Source: Symbiodinium natans (taxonomy: Eukaryota > Sar > Dinophyceae > Suessiales > Symbiodiniaceae). Taken from it: DNA of 64,000 nucleotides. Below the pieces are notes generated by a model, which saw nothing but the letters and a program-made list of their open reading frames with translations, ran no database searches and was not told the DNA's origin. Of the stretch, positions 52,219 through 61,400 are shown piece by piece. Made by a program: the position numbers and the translations under genes. Numbering within the stretch: position 1 is the stretch's first letter; each line of letters begins with the position of its first letter. The stretch spans positions 493,501 to 557,500 of the forward strand of contig CAJNDS010000369.1 of the NCBI GenBank assembly GCA_905221605.1, in the 5' to 3' direction.

Positions 52219-52761
52219 ATGTCAACCATGGGCTGCACGATTCAGGTGAGGCAGCCCGGCAAGCAGGAAGGTCGTACACCGCGAACCCCTTCGGTCTGTC
52301 AACGTCAGCACGCGCTCTCGCAGAGCCTCCAAACTGAAGGAGCGATGCCGGATGTGGTGAAAGCCAACGCGAGTGGCAACCCAATCCGCGTCGGCTGCCC
52401 TCGCCCCTCCTGCTGCGTCGACGGAGTGCCTTGGATGAAGTCTCTGTCAACGCTTCCGCCGGGTTCCTGCTGTCATTGCTCCAATATCTGCTGTGGCCAG
52501 CGCGAATGCCCGACGCACGGCGGCGAAACTTATGAACCCGACGTGAGAACGTTCGTCTCATGCGCACGTTACCATTTGACAAGACGCAAGCCGAACATTT
52601 GTTCACGGCTTGGCAAGTATGAGATCTGCAAAGACAGTTTGATCCTGCCGTTCCTCGCAGACTCCAACCTGTCCGTCACAACACCCCTCTTGGCACAGGT
52701 CCACCTTCAGGGAGCACATGACCCGCAAAGTATAGGATTCTGTCCTCAAAACGCTCCCTAG
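52219..52761 (+). CDS. Possible Cys-rich protein, weak
   Basis: A 180-codon frame containing GSCCHCSNICCGQRECPTHG. The minus strand is also open across most of it (52139-52606), as is common in GC-rich DNA. No family recognised. Confidence 0.2.
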   Translation: MSTMGCTIQVRQPGKQEGRTPRTPSVCQRQHALSQSLQTEGAMPDVVKANASGNPIRVGCPRPSCCVDGVPWMKSLSTLPPGSCCHCSNICCGQRECPTHGGETYEPDVRTFVSCARYHLTRRKPNICSRLGKYEICKDSLILPFLADSNLSVTTPLLAQVHLQGAHDPQSIGFCPQNAP

Positions 52762-52964
52762 GGGCGTATGGAACATCAACCGCCGCGCCGGATTCAAGAT
52801 TCATCACAAAACCCCCTTTAGTTTCGGCCATGCATTGGGGAGCATGCCGAGGGGGCAGCTGTGAAAATGGTGCGGCAGCTGGGGGCCCTAAGACCGCCTT
52901 AGCTTGGGACCTAAAGGAGTGTAGAAGAATCGAAAGGTGACAATTAATAAATCACTTAAGCCCT

Positions 52965-53070
52965 CCAGTATACCCAAAGGCTCCTATGTAGTTCCTTTTT
53001 GGGTTAGTGATAGGGGATTCTAGTATACTACCCCAAAAAGGTACTACATAGGAGCCTCTGGGTAAGCTGG
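52965..53070. mobile_element. MITE family M6, complete copy (106 bp)
   Basis: ACCCAAAGGCTCCTATGTAG and GTACTACATAGGAGCCTCTG form arms of about 35 bp around a short centre. Confidence 0.8.
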
Positions 53071-54570
53071 AAAAGAGCTGTTGCCACGAAGGGGCGTACG
53101 CACGCTGAGTAGACGAAGGTATACCTGGGCACGTAATTGTCGCAGCACTTGCTCAACACAATGCGGGCCGCGATCGAGGTCGCGACCGGGACAGGTTGTA
53201 GACTTGTGCAGGGGGCGTGTTGGACAAATCCTGGTTGGTGCCAACGCGAGGTCCAAAGCAGTACCAGCGCGATGCTTCGGGGCACTTCCAGGGCTGCGTG
53301 CAACAAGGTCCAAAATTCCAGCACACGAGCGATCTGCCGACCTGGCCACGCTTTGCAAAGTGAAGCACCACACGGGTACCACCGCATCAACGTTCGATTC
53401 AGAAACCTTTTGTTTGGCCGACTGATTGCGGGGCTGTTGGACAACGTTGGATGCACTGGGCCGCCTGGGCGCGCGAGTTCAACGCGTAGTCAGGGCGGAC
53501 TTTGCACATGGCTGCAGGTCCGTGCGAGTGCGAGGGGTATGGTTCCAACTGTGGTCATGTCGACGACACAAGCCTGTTTATGGATTCGAGCCAGGGCGCG
53601 CTGACTCCTTCCTTGCATCGAGTTTTTGGAAAATGGGAGAGCGTGTGGTCGGAAGTGTTTTCGAGTCGGATGCGAGGTGCCGAGCGCAGAAAGTATACCA
53701 TGATGTCTGCCTGGGTCGGAGACGTCGACAGCCAGAAGCTTTCGTAGCCTTGGGCGAGGCAGCTGCTACTCTCGGGGCGCACCGCGCAACTTCCGCAGGG
53801 GAAGACCCAAGCCCGCATGGCCAGCGCAACTTTACCATGAGTCAAGTCAAGTCAGGTCAAGCCGACGGCCGGTGGTCTGTTCAGGTCAAATGTGCAGAAC
53901 TCCATAAATTGTATGGAGTGTGAGAATGCTTCAATGCAGCATGGAAAAATTAGGTCCGCCAACAGACCTGTGGCGTGACCGGCTTTGCGCGGAGTGTTGG
54001 TGGAGCTTAATTTCCGCCTCTTGCAACACAAGATGCTCACATACTTCTCCCTGCCAGATCAACGAATCAGTTGATTGGCCTTGAGTGCCCATGCATCTCA
54101 AACCTGCGGCTTCGACCTGTGTTGTCCTGCCTGACGTGTCGACATCGGCATGACTGATTACCCTGACTACCCAGGGCGCAATCAGTTGGTGATGCAATGT
54201 GCGCACGAATAAATTTCGATTCATACGGTGTGAGTAGACCTCGTCCGCATCCTGTATCTCTGCGCGTGCTATTCGCATGCAAAGTGCCTCGAACACCTTC
54301 GACCCATGCACTCAAAATTGCGAAACGCCAAGCAAGCAAATGCTGGATTCTTTTGTGCGCGCATGAGGGCCTTTTGCCACGCAAATGCCGACCGTTCGCC
54401 GATCGAAACCTTTGGGGATGAGCTATGTCGTTATGCTCGCACTCAGCAACACGCAGTTCTGTTTCTGCTCGGCACTGCACAAATCCTGTTTCCTCGTTCG
54501 TTGCGCACGTGCGGCTTGCGGGGCATATAGCTATAATGTACTAGCACCCCGTCCGTTGCAAGCACTTTCG

Positions 54571-54615
54571 CACGTGCATGTCGACAGATCGACGTGCATG
54601 TAGACAGATCGACGA
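54571..54615 (+). repeat. Two tandem copies of a 21-bp unit
   Basis: CGTGCATGT then CGACAGATCGA, repeated with one substitution. Confidence 0.7.
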
Positions 54616-55478
54616 GGACACCTGCCCCTCCAGTCCGCGTGCTTAGCAGCACCGCTAGTGGGATGCCGTGGGTTTCGACGCTGGTAGCCGGATAATACTA
54701 CTGCAATTACCGGGAAAAACGCGAGCTCGCTATCTCCTCGCGGAAGTACGCATTGACGCCAAAGCAGACGTGCTGCACAAGATTGCACCCTTGTGCCAAT
54801 GGAAATCACGGCCGTATGCACACGCTCATAACGCGGCAATGCGAAAGGTCCTTGCGCGCCTGCTAGGTGACGTGGGGCTTGGCCCAAGGTGATCCAAGGC
54901 GTACATGGATGAGACGCGGGGGACGTTGCTGCGTGAGCCATGCGGTGTCTGGATTTACATCCACTCGCCACCCAGGTCAAATTCCACTTGCTGTTTGGCG
55001 CCAGCAGATATCAGCAGACAACATGTTCTGTATGTGATTTTGGATTGCGAGCCGGGATGGGCCGGGGTCGGTCAGATGACCCTTCGCGCTGACCAGTGCG
55101 GTACCAAAATTATGCACAACGAACCACGTCACTGATATTGCTGGACACTGGGTCAGCAAGCATCCAGCGACGACGTGTTCGCCGAGCACCGCCTCGACAG
55201 CCCAATCGCGGCGATGTTCCTCCGAGCCCCTGCACTCCCGCAGGCCGCACACACGCTCCACAGGGACCGGACCAAACACTTCTCCTGCTGAGGCGAAGAA
55301 GCACGTGAAGAAAACAAACGAGCCTCCCGCGGTCTAGTCATCAGCTCGTTGAGGCGCACTTGCGAAGAGTTCTGGGCCGCTAGGCCGCTCTAGCTGCAAT
55401 TCCACTTTGCGGGACGCCCAACTTGCCTGTTTGCTTCTGTTTGCTTTGTGATCCCCGTTCACTGTCCCAAAATTACAC

Positions 55479-55521
55479 GGGGAGGCTTAGGACTCAAATT
55501 AAATGGGGAGGCTTAGGACTC
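55479..55521 (+). repeat. Short direct repeat
   Basis: GGGGAGGCTTAGGACT occurs twice, 25 bases apart. Confidence 0.8.
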
Positions 55522-56084
55522 TGTATTCTCAACAAACTGGATCTGTCGCTGATAGCCCTGCGTTTTCTGTTCGACGCGGAGTGATACAAGATTACGTCAT
55601 CATGCTGGGCTAGAATCAGCAGATGGACGACGCAATTGCCCGACTATGGCATCAACATCGGCAGTTTCGCGATTTTTGACCCATGTCCGTTTCGCCGACC
55701 AATTTAATGTTGAATGCAAAGTCGTGGCGTGAGCTTGTTGTCATGCATTGTCATGCTCTGTCATGCTGGAGTCATTGGAGGGAAAACTCGCATTTTCACA
55801 AAGCTTTCTTCGCCAAAGGATGCGTGCACTGACGTTGGCGGGGACATGATCCGAGTTTTGAGTGACGGAGACACACATATGTACCTTGGACGGAAAATTT
55901 GTGACGACCTCCGACGCCAATCAAAAACAGAGCTGGCGCAGGGGGGCAACCCGTCAGCATCCCGTCAGCAAACAACAACGCACTCAGCGCCGAGAGCACA
56001 CGGGCATCGAGCGCGAATGCAAACTCACGCGCAAAGCAGCGACCGACAGCTGCCCGCCAGCCCGCCCATACAGCTTGCGCGGCT

Positions 56085-56165
56085 TGGGAAAGCAGGTGGG
56101 TTGGGGGCAGCCGCCCCCCCCTCCCCATTTGCAAACACAGTGCTCGCGTGATGGGTTTCAATCTG
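56085..56165 (+). repeat. Hairpin repeat family H, copy 1
   Basis: A G-rich arm and C-rich arm (GGGGGCAGCC then CCCCCCC) are followed by ATTTGCAAACACAGTGCTCG and GTGATGGGTTTCAAT. Confidence 0.6.
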
Positions 56166-56309
56166 TTCTGAATTTATAGCAAGCTTGCGTGGCTTATAAA
56201 AACACGCGGGCGGGGGGGGCCTTTGCAAACAAGGCAGTCAGGAATCTGACAGCCTCGGCGCCGAACCTAGTTTCTGCCTTGCAGCATGCTAGCTGCGTAG
56301 CTATAAAGA

Positions 56310-56395
56310 TGTGAGGTTTGGGGAGAAGCGGGTGGCTCGGGGGTGCGCAGCCACCCCCCCATTTGTAAGCACAATGCCCCCGTGATGGGAGCCTT
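56310..56395 (+). repeat. Hairpin repeat family H, copy 2
   Basis: GGGTGGCTCGGGGGTGCG folds against GCCACCCCCCC; then ATTTGTAAGCACAATGC and GTGATGGG. Confidence 0.6.
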
Positions 56396-56724
56396 GTCCA
56401 AAAGGTAACACGGGCAAAACAGAGGTTATTTCACTGCCTACATGACGTGTTAAACCTGTGATAGAAGTTCTGAGAGAGGGGAATGTCATGAGTGAAGAGT
56501 TCATGGGCAAGACTGACAGGTGGGATGGATTCCAGAGTTTTGGCTTCCCGGTTAATACTGAAATTGGGGGTTACGGCATGAACTGAATGGTACGGTTTCT
56601 AGGGGCGGTTCCAAGGTCTAGAGATTCATGGTGGTTTTACTATTAATCCGTGAACGAGAGAGCCAGGTGGACAGGATACTACTTTCTAAGGGTTAACCTG
56701 TGATGGAAAAGCCTGTGGAAAAGA

Positions 56725-56885
56725 GGTGTGTTGTCCTAAAGGTGAATCATAAGGGCTTTTGGGTGATGTGAGAATAAGGTTAACCGTACGAAAAGACCCT
56801 TGGAAAGAGGATAATGTGGAACAAGAGTGAGAGAGATGGGGGCTTTTACTTCGTTGTCCTAAAGGTGAATCATAAGGTGTGAACG
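56725..56885 (+). repeat. Direct repeat in a minisatellite-like stretch
   Basis: TTGTCCTAAAGGTGAATCAT plus AAGG occurs at about 56728 and again at about 56853. Variants of the wording recur from 56395 to 57110; no gene is seen there. Confidence 0.6.
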
Positions 56886-57284
56886 GAACCTCCAAGATGA
56901 AGAGAGTTAGTTCATGAGTGAGGCTGCGAACGGGGGACACGGGTGAAAAGGGTGTTTCTTGTCCAAAAGCCCGTCATGATGCCTCAATCTTCTAGTTCCA
57001 GTAGTAACAGAGTCTCATGACATGTGAACTAGACTGGCGAACTCAGGGTTAATGGAGGGGTTTTAGTACTGTCTGAGAGAGGTTTATTCACCCCCCAAAA
57101 CCCCTATCATAGTTATATTGCAAGTGAATTCCGATCGTTCACGTGCTGTTCTTTGCCTGCTCCTCCAAGAGGCCGCCTACGGGCATGCAGGACTTACTTA
57201 CTTACTTACTCACGTGCTTTGAACAAACTTGACCAGCGGGTTGGGTAGCGCGTTGCAATACAATGTCCCCTGGATATGCTTTGA

Positions 57285-57385
57285 AGCTGCTGGCGCGGCT
57301 TCAAAAAGGGGGGGGGGGTGGGGCGCAAGCCCCCCCCAATTTGTAAGTACAATGCTCGCATGATGGGTTTCAATCGTTCATGAAA
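57285..57385 (+). repeat. Hairpin repeat family H, copy 3
   Basis: A run of G then GCAAGCCCCCCCC, followed by ATTTGTAAGTACAATGCTCG and ATGATGGGTTTCAAT, closest to copy 1 at its end. Confidence 0.6.
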
Positions 57386-57665
57386 CAAGCTTGACGACAA
57401 AGCTAACTTCGGCCAACTTCCGATAAAAAAAAACTTCCGATAAGTTTCTGCCATTTTGTCTAAGTTCCTGTAAGTTCTGATAACCTTTTGCGTAGATACA
57501 ATGAACGCCTATCAAAGAATATATATATATATATCCAAACATTTTTATATAGTCACTTTTATTTAGCTATTTCGCTAACTTATTTATATCGTTACCTAAC
57601 CGCTACTAATACTTGCCGTACGAAAAAATATGAGTACACTATATTCCTAGAACTTCCGCTAATGC

Positions 57666-58142
57666 TTGATAAGGTGCTGTAGGACAATGGGGCACCTCAG
57701 TGGGGTGTTCAGAGTTTACCTGCGCCTTTTTGGAGTTTGCGGTCCTGGGCCCCCAAAGATTTCAGGAACTAAAAGCTTCCGGTTCTCGGTCAGAATTTTA
57801 ATTTTCGGTTTGTGCGATTTCGTTTCATTTGACCTGGTTCGTCGGTTCACGGTTCGGCCCCTCGTGCCGATTCCGTGCACAGGGATCGTGAACACTGACG
57901 CGAGGAAAAGGTGCGTGGAAAAAAACAAATTAACTGCCCGGGACGCTCTTGTAACCGCGCTTTTTTTTCGTTCGGAGCATGCGGCTCTCCAGGAAAGCAC
58001 AAAACAAACGTGCATTCACCAGGTCGAGCGCCAGACGCCAGAACCATTTGTCGCAATGACGTGTATGGCTTTGTATTTGGGCTTGTTTTTGCTTACATCA
58101 CCCCATTTCAGCCCAAAACCGTCGCCACATTTAGCCGGCTAA
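57666..58142 (+). CDS. 158-codon open frame, weak
   Basis: Includes ISGTKSFRFSVRILIFGLCD and ALYLGLFLLTSPHFSPKPS. No splice context or family support. It may be chance in the repeat-free island upstream of the nitronate monooxygenase gene. Confidence 0.15.
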   Translation: MIRCCRTMGHLSGVFRVYLRLFGVCGPGPPKISGTKSFRFSVRILIFGLCDFVSFDLVRRFTVRPLVPIPCTGIVNTDARKRCVEKNKLTARDALVTALFFRSEHAALQESTKQTCIHQVERQTPEPFVAMTCMALYLGLFLLTSPHFSPKPSPHLAG

Positions 58143-58374
58143 GCTGGGGACATGTGGGCGTCAAGTGGCGTAGAACAGGGGGTTTCTATTCCGTTGTACT
58201 GTTGACCTTGTGTTGACAGGCGGGAACCCAAAGCTGAAGAAGCCTGAACATGCCTTTGCCTGGCTCAGCTGTGAAGCTGTGTGCAAATCTGCACCAATTG
58301 TTAATCAGGCAGCCTGAAATTCACCACTCATAACTACACTTACAGCCTTCTCGCAGCAGGCAGCGGGTCACGTT

Positions 58375-58408
58375 GCATCGTTTCAGGTCGCCACATTGCA
58401 GCAGAGCC
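58375..58408 (+). promoter_or_regulatory. Possible spliced-leader trans-splice acceptor and 5' UTR of the nitronate monooxygenase gene
   Basis: A pyrimidine-containing stretch ends in TTTCAG at 58386, 22 bases before the ATG at 58409. Dinoflagellate mRNAs are capped by spliced-leader trans-splicing, so this AG is a reasonable acceptor. This is inference from position only. Confidence 0.3.
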
Positions 58409-61400
58409 ATGCCACTGCGAACGGCGCTCACCGAGATGTTGGGGATCGAGCACCCGATCATTCAAGGAGGTGCTCAGCTGCTTTTTTTGACGCATGCAAG
58501 GGTGGATGCGATGGGCGAGCAAGGTCATATCGCCAGTGGTCCAGCTGACTTGGGATGCCAAAACGATGCCAAATAGGGCTTACGGTTCAGGGTTTAGGGC
58601 TTAGGGTAGAACTAGTCCCAGTTCCGCAGGCATGCAGTATGTCGGCTATGCAGAGATGGCGTCTGCCGTGTCCAACGCCGAGACCTTACAGCCACGGACC
58701 CTCTATTGGAGCCTCCAAGACATCTATTCAAAGCCCTAAAGCCGAAACCCCTAAATTGCAGACTCCGTTGTGTCCCTGGGCCGTGTAGCTTCGAGCAAAG
58801 GCTTGCAATGCAAGCCCACAAACGTTACGCTAGGGGCCCGGGGAAAGGTCTCAAACCCTATATTATAAACCCAGCCAGCTCGGCGGGCGGCCAAAACAAA
58901 AACCCTAAACCCTATGTAAACATCAAACCCGAGCCCCAGTTCAACTTTGAACTCGGAGAATCCAAGAATCAAGACCTCTATAAACCCTAAACCCCAAAAC
59001 CCTCAAACCTCAAACCCTAAACCCTATAAACTCTAAACCCTAAACCCTAAACCCTAAACCCTAAACCCTAAACCCTAAACCCTACCCCTCCTCAGGCTGG
59101 AGGCCTCGGGATCTTGACCGGCCTCACGCAGCCCAGCCCCGAAGCCTTGCGGGCGGACGCTGGGTGGGTTTAGGGTTTAGGGGTTTAGGGTTTAGGGTTG
59201 AAGGTTTAGGGTTGAGGGTTTAGGGCTAAGGGTGTAGGGTTTAGGGTTTAGGGTGTGGTTTGGGGTTTAGGGTTTAGAGGGTTTAGGGTTTAAGGTTTTT
59301 GGTTTAGGGTTCAGGGTCGCTCTGGACGCAGTGCTAAGCACGCGTGTGCCCCTTCCCAGCCAGTCACAGTCTGTTTTGGAACTCACTTACTTTCTGGCAT
59401 GTAAACGATGCAATTGTCATCGTGCCAGCTGACTTACAGAGTCTGGGTTCAAAAAAGGGTCCAGGGTTTAGAGTTTGGGGTTTAGGTAGGGCTTAGAAGC
59501 CTGCTTTTAAAGTAAGGTTCAGGGGGTTAGAGTTCACCGGTGGGCTGCCGGAAAACTACACATACAGGGAGCTGGCCGAATCACAAGCTTTGTAAGTAAC
59601 GATCTCGATGGCGACGACAGTTTTTTGGCTTGCAGCGCTTGCCTTTGAGTTTGGGGAGTATGGGTGTGTGTCAGGGTTTGGGGTATTAGGTTCAAGGCAC
59701 AGAGGGGGGGGGCCCAACGCACGCCCAGGAGATCCGGCGATGTCGCACGATGACGGACTGTGACGCAGTGCCTACTGAATGGGCGTACAGGGGTTGCATC
59801 TTCAGAACCCAAATCTCACAATTTTTGCAGTTATAGGCTGCCTAAGTTTCCTAGGAATTCTAGAATATAAGGGGGCTTGTACAACATACAAACAAACAAA
59901 CCCTACAATGAGGACAGTTTTGGGTTCTGAAGGAGGGCTTCAGGGCTCCGGCATATGCCTGTGTGGGAGTCGGGTCCGGAGGACTTGAGAGGGGTAAAGG
60001 TTCATGGGTTTAGAGTTGACAACGAACCTGGGCATCAGGGTTTAGGGTTTAGGGTCCGGAAGCAAGCAAGGGTTCAGGGTTTAGGGTGGGATCTTTGTGA
60101 GGACATTCTGCAAGCCTGCTTCCAAAAGGGTGGGATCTTCAAGCGACTGCCCTGATGCAACAACTACGGGATATTCGGACAGATCCTTAGAAGGGGCCCT
60201 TCGTCTTGATCCCCTTCATATCCATATGCGTATGTATATATATATACATATGTATATATATATATATAGACACACCTTATTTAGTCTCGATATACCGAAG
60301 TAGCCACTACATTACTCCCTAAGTCCTAAAGGTACCCTATAAAGGGTGCCTTGAAAGAAACAGGGTGGTGCCAGGTGAAATAGCCTTCGCTTCTGTTGAT
60401 TCAGGACAAGCCCTTCGGAGTCAACCTCACCATTCTTCCGGCTCTCATTCCCGCCGAGCTGCAGACGCAAATGGAGGGCTATACTGTAGGGAGCAGGCTA
60501 GGGCCGCTAGGGGGCTGTGCGATTTAGGGCTTCGGGTTTAAGGTTTCGGGTTTCGGGTTTCGGGCTTATGCGCGGTGGACTCAGCTTAGGACTACGATGC
60601 CTTCGCGCGCGTGGTGGCGGAAGAGAAGGCAAGCAAGCATCACCCTACAACCCTAAACCCCTATAAACCTTATAAAGCCTCAAACATCCTCCCTTGCGTA
60701 GCGGGACATGAAAGTTCTTGGCGTTTAGAATCAGAGTTTGTGAGCCTGCACCCCAAACCCGGAGACTCCAACGTCTCTTGATTAGGCCGGGTTTCTTAAC
60801 CCGCACTAGGAGCCCGGTTGAGAGACTAAAAAGAGTAGGTGTTGGGTTCTTAGGGTCGAGCTTAGTGGGTTCAGGCATCTAGTGACTGAGGGAGATCTCA
60901 GCCAAAACTTTTCTTCTTCTGCTGTCCTTTAGAATCACGCTTCTTCGACTTGCCTTGCGGATGGCTTTCAGTCAGCCAGGCAGGAGGCAAAAGGGTTTAG
61001 GGTTTAGGGTTAAACTAAACCCTAAATCCCCCCCCCCCCCGCCCCACCACACACGGCAGGTGACGATGGTTGAACTGGCTGCAGGGTCGCCGAAAAAGTA
61101 CACGCCGATGTGGAAGGCTGCGTGGGCCCCAGCAAGAGGGAATTGGGGGTTCTTTCTGGCAGCTTTGCTTAAAGCCTTCCTTCAACCCTAAACCCTAAAT
61201 CCTGGGACGGTAGTTTCACGAGCAAGTATGCCTGCAGACAGTAAACTGATGCTAGTATCACCCGACTGGCCTTAGCCACATGTGCTACAGAGCCACCATC
61301 AGGACTCTTGATAAACCCTAAACCCTAAACCCTAAACCCCAAACCCTAAACCCTAAACCCTCTAGCGTCAACCCCAAACTCCAAATTGGGTGTGGTTTGA

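Larger units (their letters stand above)
53071..55710. other. Repeat-free stretch with overlapping open frames on both strands, nothing assignable
   Basis: Frames of 100-165 codons overlap on both strands around 53081-53923 and 53931-54480. Their composition is Arg/Ser-rich and unconvincing. One plus frame has HVDDTSLFMDSSQG near 53560, faintly like a reverse-transcriptase core, but nothing around it supports that. Confidence 0.4.

Noticed and set aside
53426-53923. Reverse-transcriptase fragment (VDDTSLF)
   Set aside because: Only one short motif resembles the catalytic core; the flanking residues fit no such domain and the other strand is equally open.
54067-54480. Minus-strand 137-codon gene
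   Set aside because: Arg/His-rich composition, overlapping plus-strand frames and no recognisable domain.
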